A stretch of DNA of 64,000 bases from Marinobacter guineae (GCF_002744735.1 NZ_KZ319343.1:1-64000), one strand, 5' to 3'. Positions 40,443 to 49,302 are shown, counted from the stretch's first letter. Numbers and translations: made by a program. The notes: generated by a model not told the origin, from the letters alone.

Positions 40443-41282
40443 ATGTACGAATCCCATTTCGGACTGCAGGAAGCACCGTTTGCATTGACGCCCAACACCC
40501 GTTACTTCATGCGGGCGCCCAGCCATGGCGATGCGCTGGAGTTGCTGCTGGTGGCACTGAAAGAGCGGGAAGGCTTTATCAAGATCTCCGGCGAGGTCGG
40601 CACCGGCAAGACCCTGCTGTGCCGGTTGTTGCTCAACGAACTGGAGCAGCAAGCTTATACCGCGTATTTGCCCAACCCCCACCTGACGCCCGACACGCTA
40701 TACGAAGCGGTGGCTGAAGAGCTGGGCGTTGATGTTTCCGGTTGTGCCAATCCTCACCAGGTTCTCAAGGCCATCAACGAGCGCCTTATCGCCCACGCCA
40801 TGGAACGTAAACAAGTCGTTCTGGTGATCGACGAGGCTCAGGCAATGCCGGAAGAGACGATTGAGGCATTACGGCTGCTCACGAATCTGGAGACCGAAAG
40901 TGTACGGTTACTGCAGGTGGTGCTGTTTGGCCAGCCTGAGTTGGATGCGCTGTTGCAGAAACAGAGCCTCCGGCAGTTGAACCAGCGCATTACCTTTCAC
41001 TACCGTCTGGCACCCCTGGACAGGCACTCGGTTGCCCAATACCTGCGACATCGGCTGGCGCAGGCGGGCTACAACGGAGCGGATCTGTTCGCTCCCGGCG
41101 CTCTTCGCCTGATTAGCCGGGCCTCGGGCGGGATCCCCCGTCTGGTCAGTATACTTGCCCACAAGTCCATGCTGGCGGCCTGGGGTAAGGGCGATCGCGT
41201 GGTTCAGCGTGGCCATGCCCTGCAGGCCATTCGGGACACCGAAAGCGTTCGGTCTCCCGGCTTGATCAGGAGGTGGTTATGA
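40443..41282 (+). CDS. mshM: MshM, ExeA-like AAA ATPase of MSHA biogenesis
   Basis: A 279-residue ATPase of the ExeA/MshM family, thought to help build the secretin. The start MYESHFGLQEAPFALTPNTR is the conserved FGL..PF.LTP pattern. Walker A is GEVGTGKTLLCR (about 49-60), Walker B VVLVIDEAQAMPEE (about 122-135). The C-terminal AAA lid includes GGIPRLVSILAHKSMLAAWG. No peptidoglycan-binding domain is attached, unlike ExeA itself. The ATG at 40443 was chosen because it fits the family; an upstream start would overlap mshL. Confidence 0.9.
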   Translation: MYESHFGLQEAPFALTPNTRYFMRAPSHGDALELLLVALKEREGFIKISGEVGTGKTLLCRLLLNELEQQAYTAYLPNPHLTPDTLYEAVAEELGVDVSGCANPHQVLKAINERLIAHAMERKQVVLVIDEAQAMPEETIEALRLLTNLETESVRLLQVVLFGQPELDALLQKQSLRQLNQRITFHYRLAPLDRHSVAQYLRHRLAQAGYNGADLFAPGALRLISRASGGIPRLVSILAHKSMLAAWGKGDRVVQRGHALQAIRDTESVRSPGLIRRWL

Positions 41283-42325
41283 GCCTGCTCAATGATGCCC
41301 TGCGTGCAGCAGAGCAGCGGCAGAACCGACCAGAGGTCGCTGGCGCCTATACCGGACAGGTTTCGGCTAAAGATCGGGGCAAACCCTGGCTGTGGGCCAT
41401 AGTGCTGTTGCTGGCGGCCGGGGTGATCGCCGTTTCCGCATACTGGTTTCAGGCTCAGACCAGCAGCGAGAAACCGCCGGCCTTGGTCAGCGCCACGCCG
41501 GTCGCCGAGTCGGAGCCTGTTCTGGCAGACGTTGAGAGGCAGCCGGCCAGAGAGCCAGAGCTGTCTGTTGAATCTGATCCTGAACCGGTGCCTGAGCCAG
41601 AAATCACCAGAATTCCTGAACCAGCAGTGCCAGAGCAGAAAAAACAAGTGATCGTCGAGCAACCGGTTGCCAAAGTTGCGCAGCCAGAGCCCGAATTAAG
41701 CGCCCCGAAACCAGCGGCTGATGCGCCGGAACCGCAGGTAAAACAGATCCGCGAAACGCCGAAATCCATCGATCTGCGGGTGAGCCGGGAACTGGCGTCA
41801 TTGCTGCGATCCGGTGCAACACGTGAAGCCGAACAGAGGTTGCAGCAACTGGCAGCATCACAGCCCGCAATCGCCAGCAGGGAAGTCTTCGCCCGCCAGA
41901 TGCTGGTGCAGGGGATGCCGGGCCGCGCCCTGGTATGGTTGCCGGAATCCGCTGCTGCGTCCGATGCCGGCTTGCGTTTGCTAAGAGCCAGGGCCCTTCA
42001 TGCCAGTAGCGACCTGCCTGGCGCGGTGGCCACGCTTGAGCGAGACGTACCCGCCGCGGGGCAGAACATGGAATACCGGGTGACTCTGGCTACCTTGCTC
42101 CAACAGGCAGGCCGCAGCGCCGAGGCTGCCCGGCAATGGTCTGTGCTGATAGCCCAGGACGACAGCCGTGCTGCCTGGTGGGTGGGGCTGGCCATCGCCC
42201 TGGAAACCGGTGGCGAGGTGACTGGCGCAGTGCGCGCCTATGGTCAGGCCGCTCAGTTGCCCGGCCTTTCGCCGTCCCTGGCGGATTATGTTCGTGAACG
42301 ACTGAAAACGCTGCAGGCAGGATGA
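41279..42325 (+). CDS. mshN: MshN, TPR-type protein of MSHA biogenesis
   Basis: A 348-residue membrane protein. The start MSLLNDALRAAEQRQN is typical for MshN/GspB-type partners of MshM. One membrane helix (about 36-56, with LWAIVLLLAAGVIAVSAYWF) precedes a Pro/Glu-rich periplasmic linker to about 160 and a helical repeat region (about 165-348) compatible with TPRs. AGGAGG lies 5 nt before the ATG at 41279. It overlaps mshM and mshE by 4 nt each, so the three are translationally coupled. Confidence 0.85.
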   Translation: MSLLNDALRAAEQRQNRPEVAGAYTGQVSAKDRGKPWLWAIVLLLAAGVIAVSAYWFQAQTSSEKPPALVSATPVAESEPVLADVERQPAREPELSVESDPEPVPEPEITRIPEPAVPEQKKQVIVEQPVAKVAQPEPELSAPKPAADAPEPQVKQIRETPKSIDLRVSRELASLLRSGATREAEQRLQQLAASQPAIASREVFARQMLVQGMPGRALVWLPESAAASDAGLRLLRARALHASSDLPGAVATLERDVPAAGQNMEYRVTLATLLQQAGRSAEAARQWSVLIAQDDSRAAWWVGLAIALETGGEVTGAVRAYGQAAQLPGLSPSLADYVRERLKTLQAG

Positions 42326-44094
42326 TGACGACAGAACCGAAAAAGAAAGTCCGGTTAGGCGACCTACTGGTTCAGAATGATGTCATTACTGAGCAGCAGC
42401 TGATGGCGGCCCTGCGCGAGCAGAAAAGCACCGGCCGGAAGCTGGGCAAAACCCTGACCGATCTTGGTTATGTGGACGAAGACAGCCTGCTCAATATCCT
42501 GTCCCGGCAGCTTGATGTGCCCTTTGTGCAGTTGCGTCATTACCAGTTCAACAACGACCTGGTGAAGAAACTGCCAGAAGCCATGGCGCGCCGGTTCCGC
42601 AGTATTGTGCTGGCGGAGCAGGGCGGTGAATTGCTGGTGGGCATGGCCGATCCGCTGGATATCTTTGCTTACGACGAGCTGGTACGCATTCTCAGGCAGC
42701 CCATCAAACAGGCGGTGGTGCGTGAAAGTGAACTGCTGAACACCCTCGACCTGGTCTACCGGCGCACCGACGAAATCGCCTCTTTGGCCGAAGAGCTGGA
42801 AGACGAGTTGGGTGATGACGCCTTCGATCTGGCCGACCTTTCTGCCGAATCCGAAAGTGCTGAAGCGCCGGTGGTCAAACTGCTTCAGACCCTGTTCGAA
42901 GATGCGGTGCAGGCCCGCAGCTCGGATATTCACATCGAACCAGACGAGACCGTAGTCCGCATCCGGCAACGGGTGGACGGCGTGCTCCAGGAACAGGTGA
43001 TGAAGGAGAAGCGGGTGAATGCCGCGCTGGTCCTGCGCCTGAAACTGATGGCTGGTCTGAATATCTCCGAAAAGCGGATGCCCCAGGACGGGCGCTTTAA
43101 CGTTCGGGTTAAGGGCCGGAGCATTGATGTGCGGGTCTCGACCATGCCGGTCCAGTATGGCGAGTCCGTGGTGATGCGTTTGCTCGACCAGAGCCAGGGC
43201 ATGCTGAACCTGGATGGCACCGGCATGCCGCCGCAGCTTCTCGAACGGTTCCGGCGGATGATCAAGAAGCCCCACGGCATGATTCTGGTAACCGGCCCTA
43301 CCGGTAGCGGTAAGACCACCACGCTCTACGGGGCGCTGTCGGAGCTGAATCGCCCGGAAGTGAAAATCATCACGGCCGAAGACCCGGTGGAATATCGCCT
43401 GCCCCGGATTACTCAGGTTCAGGTGAACCCAAAGATCGGACTGGAATTTGCCAATGTGCTTCGCGCCGCCCTGCGCCAGGATCCGGATGTGATTCTCGTG
43501 GGTGAGATGCGTGATCGCGAGACTGTGGAAATCGGCCTGCGGGCAGCGATGACCGGCCACCTGGTGCTCTCCACCTTGCACACCAACGACTCCATCAGCA
43601 GCGCCATGCGGCTGATCGACATGGGCGCGGAGCCGTTCCTGGTGGCCAGCTCCCTGCTGGGGGTGATCGCGCAGCGCCTGGTGCGCCGGGTCTGTGAAAA
43701 CTGCTCAGAGCCTTACCAGCCCACGGACCAGGAACGTGTATGGCTGGACAGCTTCAGTCTTGATCCGCTAGACATCGAGGCGGGGTTCGTTCATGGCCGT
43801 GGCTGTTACCAGTGCAGCAACACCGGCTACAAGGGCCGGCTTGGCGTTTACGAAATGCTGGAAATGAACGAGGCGATGCTGGATTCCCTGCGCCGGCAGG
43901 ATGTTTCCGGCTTCACCAAGGCGGCCCGTAAAGGCGATCTTTACCGACCGCTTGGGCAGTGCGCCATGGATTATGCGCTTCAGGGGGTGACCAGCCTGGA
44001 AGAAGTGGCCCGGGTGGCCGCGACATCCGAAGGTGAGTTCTCACCGGACGATGAACTTCCTCTGCCGGATGAACCGATCGGGGAGCACGCCTGA
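42322..44094 (+). CDS. mshE: MshE, pilus extension ATPase with c-di-GMP-type N-domain
   Basis: A 590-residue GspE/PilB-type hexameric ATPase driving pilus polymerisation. The N-terminus has two MshEN-type motifs, RLGDLLVQNDVITEQQLMAA (from about 11) and KLGKTLTDLGYVDEDSLLNI (from about 39), the c-di-GMP-binding fold first described in Vibrio MshE. Walker A GPTGSGKTTTLYG is at about 326-338, and the Walker B region DVILVGEMRD at about 392. Zinc cysteines are in CENC (about 458) and CYQC (about 495). A second ATG one codon in is possible. It overlaps mshG by 1 nt. Confidence 0.95.
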   Translation: MMTTEPKKKVRLGDLLVQNDVITEQQLMAALREQKSTGRKLGKTLTDLGYVDEDSLLNILSRQLDVPFVQLRHYQFNNDLVKKLPEAMARRFRSIVLAEQGGELLVGMADPLDIFAYDELVRILRQPIKQAVVRESELLNTLDLVYRRTDEIASLAEELEDELGDDAFDLADLSAESESAEAPVVKLLQTLFEDAVQARSSDIHIEPDETVVRIRQRVDGVLQEQVMKEKRVNAALVLRLKLMAGLNISEKRMPQDGRFNVRVKGRSIDVRVSTMPVQYGESVVMRLLDQSQGMLNLDGTGMPPQLLERFRRMIKKPHGMILVTGPTGSGKTTTLYGALSELNRPEVKIITAEDPVEYRLPRITQVQVNPKIGLEFANVLRAALRQDPDVILVGEMRDRETVEIGLRAAMTGHLVLSTLHTNDSISSAMRLIDMGAEPFLVASSLLGVIAQRLVRRVCENCSEPYQPTDQERVWLDSFSLDPLDIEAGFVHGRGCYQCSNTGYKGRLGVYEMLEMNEAMLDSLRRQDVSGFTKAARKGDLYRPLGQCAMDYALQGVTSLEEVARVAATSEGEFSPDDELPLPDEPIGEHA

Positions 44095-45323
44095 TGCAGT
44101 TCAGCTACCGGGGTAAGGACAATCGTGGCAGCGTTCAGCAAGGCTCCCTGGCGGCGCCCAATGCCGATGCCGCGGCGTCTGAATTGATGCGACGGGGCAT
44201 TACACCGCTCACGATACGTGAGCAGGAACAAAACGACTCGGTCATTGATCGGCTCAACCGGCTGCCGATCTTCCGGCAAAAGGTCACCCTCGACGAGCTG
44301 ATCGTGTTCTGCCGCCAGATGTACGCACTGACCAAGGCAGGTATTCCCCTGATTCGCACCATGCGGGGCCTGGCGGAAACATCGCGCTCCCCCGTGCTGG
44401 CCGAAGTACTCGACGACGTGACCAGTCGGCTCGAAGGCGGCAACACCATGGCCACGGCCATGCAGGCACACCCCAAGGTCTTCTCGGAACTGTTCATTGC
44501 CATGATCCATGTGGGTGAAAACACCGGGATGCTGGACGACGCCTTCAAGCGACTGTCGGAGATTCTTGAGCTTGAGCGGGACACCAGGCGGCGGCTCAAG
44601 CAGGCCATGCGTTACCCAACCTTTGTGATGATTGCGTTGCTGGCTGCATTGATGGTGGTGAACTTCCTGGTGATTCCGAAGTTTGCCTCGGTCTTTAGCA
44701 AGCTGGGTGCGGACCTGCCGTTTCTGACCCAGGTGTTGGTAGGTACCTCCAACTTCCTGCTGGGCTATTGGTACGTGTTGCTGTTTGCCGCGGCCGCCGG
44801 CGGATTGATGCTGCGCCAATGGAAGCAGACCGAACAGGGGCGGCTGACCTGGGATCGCTACAAACTCAAGATGCCGATTATCGGACCCTTGCTTGAATTG
44901 ATCACGCTCAGTCGGTTTGCGAGGAACTTTGCTACCATGCTGTCCGCTGGTATGCCGGTGACCCAAGCCCTGACAGTGGTGGCCGACGCCACGGACAACG
45001 CCTGGATAGCGAGTCATATCAAGGAAATGCGCACGGGTATCGAGCATGGTGAGAGCCTGCTCAGAACCGCGCGAAACAGTGAGATGTTTACGCCTCTGAT
45101 TCTGCAGATGATCGCGGTGGGCGAGGAAACCGGTTCAATGGACGACATGCTCAACAACGTGTCGGATTTCTATGATGAAGACGTGGATTACGGCCTGAAG
45201 CGGCTGGCGGAATCCATCGAGCCAATACTGATTGTTGCCATGGGCGTTCTCGTTCTAATCCTGGCGCTGGGCGTATTCCTCCCGATCTGGGATCTGGGAG
45301 CCGCCGCCATGGGGCGGGGCTGA
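44094..45323 (+). CDS. mshG: MshG, inner-membrane platform protein (PilC/GspF family)
   Basis: A 409-residue polytopic protein that forms the core of the assembly platform above the ATPase. Two GspF domains are visible, each with an FCRQMYALTKAGIPLIRTMR- or FARNFATMLSAGMPVTQALT-type repeat. Three hydrophobic segments lie at about 175-197, 222-242 and near the C-terminus (about 380-400). The C-terminus LPIWDLGAAAMGRG is family-like. The ATG shares a base with the mshE stop. Confidence 0.94.
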   Translation: MQFSYRGKDNRGSVQQGSLAAPNADAAASELMRRGITPLTIREQEQNDSVIDRLNRLPIFRQKVTLDELIVFCRQMYALTKAGIPLIRTMRGLAETSRSPVLAEVLDDVTSRLEGGNTMATAMQAHPKVFSELFIAMIHVGENTGMLDDAFKRLSEILELERDTRRRLKQAMRYPTFVMIALLAALMVVNFLVIPKFASVFSKLGADLPFLTQVLVGTSNFLLGYWYVLLFAAAAGGLMLRQWKQTEQGRLTWDRYKLKMPIIGPLLELITLSRFARNFATMLSAGMPVTQALTVVADATDNAWIASHIKEMRTGIEHGESLLRTARNSEMFTPLILQMIAVGEETGSMDDMLNNVSDFYDEDVDYGLKRLAESIEPILIVAMGVLVLILALGVFLPIWDLGAAAMGRG

Positions 45324-45947
45324 GTGAGATCGGCAACGCTGTCTGGCGCAAGCGGATTAACCCACGTCCGCAAGTATCGGTTGTTGGTGGTGCTGGTGGT
45401 GCTTGGAACGCTCTGGTGGTTCCTGCTCGGAGTGCTGGAACGGGAGACGCGCAATGCCGAGGGACGTGCTGCCAACATGGTGATCAGTCAGCTGAGATCG
45501 GCGCTGGTTATCAAGGGGGCCGAAGTAATGCTGAGCCGAGACGGGCGCCTGGACCAGCATCGTAGCATCAACCCCTTTGAGCTGGTTGAACATCAGTGGG
45601 GGAACTACGAGGGTCTGTGTAAGACGCCTCAGCCGAATCCGGGAGACTGGTGTTTCCGGGTCGACGAACAAAAAGAAACAGCAAACGGGCCCAAAGGTTG
45701 GTTAGTTTATAACCCAAGGCAGCCTGTGATGGTTGATAACCAGCAGGCACAAGCCGGACAGCCTCTGGCCTGGGAAGTGACAACGGAATTTGCAGACCGC
45801 AACGGGAATGGCGTGCGGGAGCAGGAAGAGCGGCTTACCGGCCTGAAGCTGGTTTCGGTACCGTTAGCTGATACCACCGTGGTTCGGCAGGATGCCCGGA
45901 CGCGCGTGGCCATAAACTTGATAAACGGATATGAGGCTGACGAATGA
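45324..45947 (+). CDS. mshF: MshF-like MSHA biogenesis protein
   Basis: A 207-residue protein starting at a GTG directly after the mshG stop. One membrane helix lies at about 18-37 (YRLLVVLVVLGTLWWFLLGV), followed by a soluble periplasmic domain with weak pilin-like character (GRAANMVISQLRSALVIKGA). The name rests mainly on position between mshG and mshB and on size. MshF is poorly characterised in all species; a role as a minor component of the assembly platform is inferred. The end overlaps mshB by 4 nt. Confidence 0.75.
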   Translation: MRSATLSGASGLTHVRKYRLLVVLVVLGTLWWFLLGVLERETRNAEGRAANMVISQLRSALVIKGAEVMLSRDGRLDQHRSINPFELVEHQWGNYEGLCKTPQPNPGDWCFRVDEQKETANGPKGWLVYNPRQPVMVDNQQAQAGQPLAWEVTTEFADRNGNGVREQEERLTGLKLVSVPLADTTVVRQDARTRVAINLINGYEADE

Positions 45948-46462
45948 GGCAGTACAACAGAGAACAGAAGCAGCAAGGGTTCACCCTGATAGAACTGGTG
46001 GTGGTTATTGCAATCCTGGGCATCCTGGCAGCCTTTGCTTTGCCGCGTTTTGCGCAGCTCTCGGAACAGGCACATCAGTCCAGTATAAGGGCGACAGCCG
46101 GTGCGTTAAGTGCGGGCGTGGCGTTGGTAAAAGCCCAATGGGTGACGAACGGAATCACGGGCGCAGTCCCGGCGGTTCAAGGTTTTGGCAACGACGATGT
46201 TGCAGTAAACGCAGAAGGCTGGGCAACGTCCACCAACGGCAACACTGGCTCGCCGAACGAAAATAGATGCGTTCAGGTATGGCGGGGACTCCTGCAGTCC
46301 AACGCGCCAACCATTTCAACAGCAACTGCCGCTGATGCCAATGCCGACTACTGGGCCTCGGTAACTGGCGATGTCTGTGAATACCAATACCAACTTGATG
46401 GTCAGGGAAGCACGATTGAATACGACACCAGCGATGGTGCGATTGTAACAACGATTAACTGA
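45944..46462 (+). CDS. mshB: MshB, minor type IV pilin
   Basis: A 172-residue type IV prepilin. The class III signal peptide ends at Gly12, and the mature protein starts FTLIELVVVIAILGILAAFA with the required Glu at +5. The mature C-terminal domain has two cysteines (NRCVQV and DVCEYQ) that could form a disulfide. The prepilin peptidase is not encoded in the window. It overlaps mshF and lies 35 nt before the paralogous mshA, which suggests a tandem duplication. Confidence 0.9.
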   Translation: MRQYNREQKQQGFTLIELVVVIAILGILAAFALPRFAQLSEQAHQSSIRATAGALSAGVALVKAQWVTNGITGAVPAVQGFGNDDVAVNAEGWATSTNGNTGSPNENRCVQVWRGLLQSNAPTISTATAADANADYWASVTGDVCEYQYQLDGQGSTIEYDTSDGAIVTTIN

Positions 46463-46497
46463 TTGAAAGACATCAACTGAGAAAACGGAGAAGTACC

Positions 46498-47004
46498 ATG
46501 AAAGCGATGACAGCCATTGCAGCAAGAAAAGAGAAAGGTTTCACCCTGATCGAACTGGTTATGGTGATTGTGATTCTGGGGATTCTGGCGGCGTTTGCTT
46601 TGCCGCGGTTTGCGGATTTGAGTGGTGATGCGGAAGAGGCCGCTATCGAGGGAGCTCGCGGCAGCGTGAAGTCTGCTATGGGAATCGTTCGTTCGACAGC
46701 TCTTGCGAATAGCGCAACTGCGGCCAGCGGAACCGTGTCATTGGAAGGAACCAACAATATTAATGTTGTGTATGGCTATTTAGCTGCTTCTTCCGTTGAT
46801 GATGCAGCCAAACTGGGTGATTTTGTTGTGACCCCCGATGATACTACGACCCCCCCATCAGCAATTGTTGCCATCGCAAACGAGGCGGGTAAACCGTGCT
46901 TCAATTTTAATGAATCGAGTGCAGCGAACTCGCCTTCTGAAGTGAGCGAAGTTGGAACCATGGATGACGCTACCACATGCAACGGAGTATTCCCTGCCCC
47001 TTAA
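46498..47004 (+). CDS. mshA: MshA, probable major MSHA pilin
   Basis: A 168-residue type IV prepilin. The leader MKAMTAIAARKEKG is cleaved after Gly14, and the mature start is FTLIELVMVIVILGILAAFA with Glu at +5. The C-terminal domain contains a cysteine pair (KPCFNF and ATTCNG), as in type IV pilins with a disulfide loop. ACGGAG lies upstream. The position after mshB and the repeat hairpins directly downstream fit the abundantly expressed main pilin. The N-terminal half is nearly identical to MshB. Confidence 0.9.
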   Translation: MKAMTAIAARKEKGFTLIELVMVIVILGILAAFALPRFADLSGDAEEAAIEGARGSVKSAMGIVRSTALANSATAASGTVSLEGTNNINVVYGYLAASSVDDAAKLGDFVVTPDDTTTPPSAIVAIANEAGKPCFNFNESSAANSPSEVSEVGTMDDATTCNGVFPAP

Positions 47005-47016
47005 GCAGTGCGGCAA

Positions 47017-47092
47017 GTCGGATTTGCGAAGCGTAATCCGACATATCGGTAGTTGGTGGAAACTGTGTCGGGTTACGTTTCGCTAACCCGAC
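47017..47092. repeat. Two REP-like hairpin elements between mshA and mshC
   Basis: GTCGGATT and AATCCGAC (47017-47024, 47035-47042) form one hairpin; GTCGGGTTA and TAACCCGAC (47067-47075, 47084-47092) form a second. Loops carry GCGAAGC/CGTTTCGC-type motifs in opposite orientation, so the pair looks like two inverted copies of one repeat unit. A third GTCGGGTT lies at 47108-47115. This resembles the common GTCGGGTTA-GCG...TAACCCGAC intergenic repeats of gammaproteobacteria. Confidence 0.75.
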
Positions 47093-47128
47093 CTACGTCA
47101 TTGCATCGTCGGGTTTTAGGGAGGGGGT

Positions 47129-47608
47129 ATGACAATGGAAGCAGCTCCAAGGTCATCGGGGTTCACCCTCGTTGAACTGGTCATGGTCATTATCCTGATC
47201 GGAGTTCTCTCCGCTTTGGGCATTGGCCTGTTCACCAGCCGCTCAGCCTTCTCGCCCCTGTTGGCCACGCAACAACTTGCCTCCGCCACGCTGCTTGCTC
47301 AGCAAGCAGCGCTGGCGGGCAATTCCTCGAATTCCGTTATCATCCGGCAGCTTCCAAACGCCTTCGAGTTTGAAGCTGGCGGCTCCCTGTTTTCCATTCG
47401 CAGCGAGGGTGCTGGAATGGCTTATCAGTCTGAGGGCCAATCCGGTTACTCTGCCATTCCGTCTTCTGGTTATTTCATTGGTTTTGACTCCCTGGGGCGT
47501 GTTGCCTCTCCGGCGCCCCGTCAAAGCACCGAATTCCGGATAACCGGCGACAGCACGTTTTTCCTCTGTCTGAGTTCGTTGGGTGCGGTTTATCAGGGGC
47601 GCTGTTGA
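47129..47608 (+). CDS. mshC: MshC, minor prepilin-like protein
   Basis: A 159-residue prepilin-like protein with leader ending at Gly11 and the mature start FTLVELVMVIILIGVLSALG (Glu at +5). The rest is a small beta-rich domain (QLASATLLAQQAALAGNSSN is the end of the helix region) and includes a C-terminal cysteine pair (LCLSSLGAVYQGRC). GGGAGGGGG lies just upstream; the ATG at 47135 is an equally plausible start. Its stop overlaps the mshD start. Likely a pilus-tip or initiation component. Confidence 0.85.
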   Translation: MTMEAAPRSSGFTLVELVMVIILIGVLSALGIGLFTSRSAFSPLLATQQLASATLLAQQAALAGNSSNSVIIRQLPNAFEFEAGGSLFSIRSEGAGMAYQSEGQSGYSAIPSSGYFIGFDSLGRVASPAPRQSTEFRITGDSTFFLCLSSLGAVYQGRC

Positions 47609-48123
47609 TGGCCATCAGGCTTCGATTGAATTGCCAGCAGGGCGCTACCCTGGTGGAGCTGGTGATGACGATCGTCATTATCAGCATCGCCATAGCCGGC
47701 GTAGTGGGAGCTTTCGCTCTGATTGCTGGCCGCAGTGCTGACCCCCTCAACCAGACCCGGGCAGTGGCTTTGTCCCAGCTGTATATGGATGAAGTTCTCG
47801 CTAAGTCCTTTGCCGATGGAACGCCCATTGGCGGTGGCCTGGTGTCCGCAGCCAAGGCCGATTGCACCAACCTAGGCCCGGACGGCGAAAGCCGGCGCAC
47901 GTTTAATGATGTGGATGATTACCATAACTTGAATGACTCCCCGCCAGAAAATAGCGAACAGGAACAGCTCGCGGGTTATAACCGTTTCCGGGCATCCATT
48001 TTGGTGGCCTGTGCCGGTACCGAAGTGGGCCTGGCCAACCACGAGGCCAAACGTATCGACATCACCATCACCGACCCATCCAACAATACCTACCTGTTCA
48101 GTGCCTATCGGGGGAATTTCTGA
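47608..48123 (+). CDS. mshD: MshD, minor prepilin-like protein
   Basis: A 171-residue prepilin-like protein. The leader ends at Gly12; the mature protein would start ATLVELVMTIVIISIAIAGV, with Ala in place of the usual Phe at +1 but Glu at +5 kept. The C-terminal domain has cysteines at KADCTN and LVACAG. It starts at the ATG in a TGATG junction with mshC and ends in another with mshO, so translation is coupled. Position and pattern give the name. Confidence 0.84.
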   Translation: MAIRLRLNCQQGATLVELVMTIVIISIAIAGVVGAFALIAGRSADPLNQTRAVALSQLYMDEVLAKSFADGTPIGGGLVSAAKADCTNLGPDGESRRTFNDVDDYHNLNDSPPENSEQEQLAGYNRFRASILVACAGTEVGLANHEAKRIDITITDPSNNTYLFSAYRGNF

Positions 48124-48911
48124 TGCCCAGGCAAGCGGGGTTTACGTTGGTGGAACTGGTGATAGTGATCGTGTTGCTGGGCATTGTCGCCACCATTTCC
48201 GTCCAGTTCGTTGCTCTCTCGACCCGCGGCGCTCTGGATGTGAGTAGCCGCCAGCAACGGGCGCTGCAAAGCGTGGTAATCAGTGAGCAGATCACCCGTG
48301 AAGTGCGGGAAGCCTTTCCTCTGTCCGTCCGCTCCAATGGCCAATGCCTGGAGTGGTTGCCAATTATCGCTGCCACCAGCTATGAGGTCCTGACTACTGG
48401 CCCGGATTTTGATGAAGTCTCCATCGTGCCCTTTGGACGGGCCATCTCCGCTGATGCCAGGCTGGTGGTTTATGGCTACGGTTCGGCCGAGTCGGATTTG
48501 TACGGCAGTGAAAACCCCGGCCCAGTTTCGCCAGGGATCGAGGCTCTTGCGGCAGATTCAGATATGGTGACGTTATCCCAGGACCATCGTTTTCGAGAGC
48601 GGTCACCCCAAAAAAGGCTGTATGTGGTAGATGGCCCTGTCAGTCTTTGCCAGATCGGCCCGTGGCTATACCGTTTCAGTGACTACGCCCGAAGCGAGAG
48701 TCAGCAAACCGCCAACAGTTTGAACGGAAGTGCCAACCGAACCCGGGAAGTGATGAGTGCCAATCTGGTCGCCAACTCTTTCGATCTGAAAGTCGTTCCA
48801 CCATCATTGCGCCGTGCCGCAGTAGTCAATTTCGGGTTCGAATTGGTAAACGAGGATGGCAACGAAACCACCAAGGTCAGCCAGGAGGTGCAAATCCGGA
48901 ATGCCCCCTAA
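48123..48911 (+). CDS. mshO: MshO, minor prepilin-like protein
   Basis: A 262-residue prepilin-like protein with a very short leader (MPRQAG) and mature start FTLVELVIVIVLLGIVATIS, Glu at +5. The large C-terminal domain resembles PilW/GspJ-like minor pseudopilins in size. Cysteines at GQCLEW and SLCQIG may pair. The last 11 nt overlap mshP. It is part of the tip-complex genes mshC, D, O, P, by analogy with minor pilins fimU-pilVWX. Confidence 0.85.
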   Translation: MPRQAGFTLVELVIVIVLLGIVATISVQFVALSTRGALDVSSRQQRALQSVVISEQITREVREAFPLSVRSNGQCLEWLPIIAATSYEVLTTGPDFDEVSIVPFGRAISADARLVVYGYGSAESDLYGSENPGPVSPGIEALAADSDMVTLSQDHRFRERSPQKRLYVVDGPVSLCQIGPWLYRFSDYARSESQQTANSLNGSANRTREVMSANLVANSFDLKVVPPSLRRAAVVNFGFELVNEDGNETTKVSQEVQIRNAP

Positions 48912-49302
48912 GCGTCCCCTATACAAACAAACCGGTGCTGGCCTTCCCATCGCGCTGTTTATCATCACGGTGCTGGCCCTGCTGGTGATCGGCATGGCTC
49001 AGTTACAGGAAAGTTCCGGTAAGGCAGTCAGCCTGCAGATACAGTCCCAGCGGGCTTTTTTCGCAGCTGAAAGCGGAGCGCAGGTGGGAGTGCATCGGAT
49101 TCTCAGCCAGCTGAACAATGGTGCCGCAGTTTCCTGCCCTGCCGATATTACGAGCTTTGGCGCCTCTCTCGGTCTGACATCGTGCTCGGTTGAATACGCT
49201 TGCGATACCGTGTCTGGCGGCGCGCACACACTGGTCAGTGTCGGCAGGTGTGGAACCGGTGCTGATCGTGCCGAAAGAACCATTGAGGTGAGAGTGCAAT
49301 GA
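48901..49302 (+). CDS. mshP: MshP, PilX/GspK-like minor component
   Basis: A 133-residue protein with start MPPKRPLYKQTGAGLPIALF. The hydrophobic helix PIALFIITVLALLVIGMAQL (about 16-35) has no Glu at the +5 position, as in PilX and GspK-type tip proteins. RAFFAAESGAQVGVHRILSQ follows, the AESG pattern typical of PilX/MshP. GGAGG lies 12 nt upstream of the ATG at 48901; a start 15 codons earlier is possible. It overlaps mshO by 11 nt and mshQ by 4 nt. Confidence 0.82.
   Translation: MPPKRPLYKQTGAGLPIALFIITVLALLVIGMAQLQESSGKAVSLQIQSQRAFFAAESGAQVGVHRILSQLNNGAAVSCPADITSFGASLGLTSCSVEYACDTVSGGAHTLVSVGRCGTGADRAERTIEVRVQ

Noticed and set aside
42364-43581. A 405-residue open frame on the minus strand opposite mshE
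   Set aside because: It is antisense to a well-conserved ATPase gene and has a low-complexity His/Gln-rich translation with no family resemblance.
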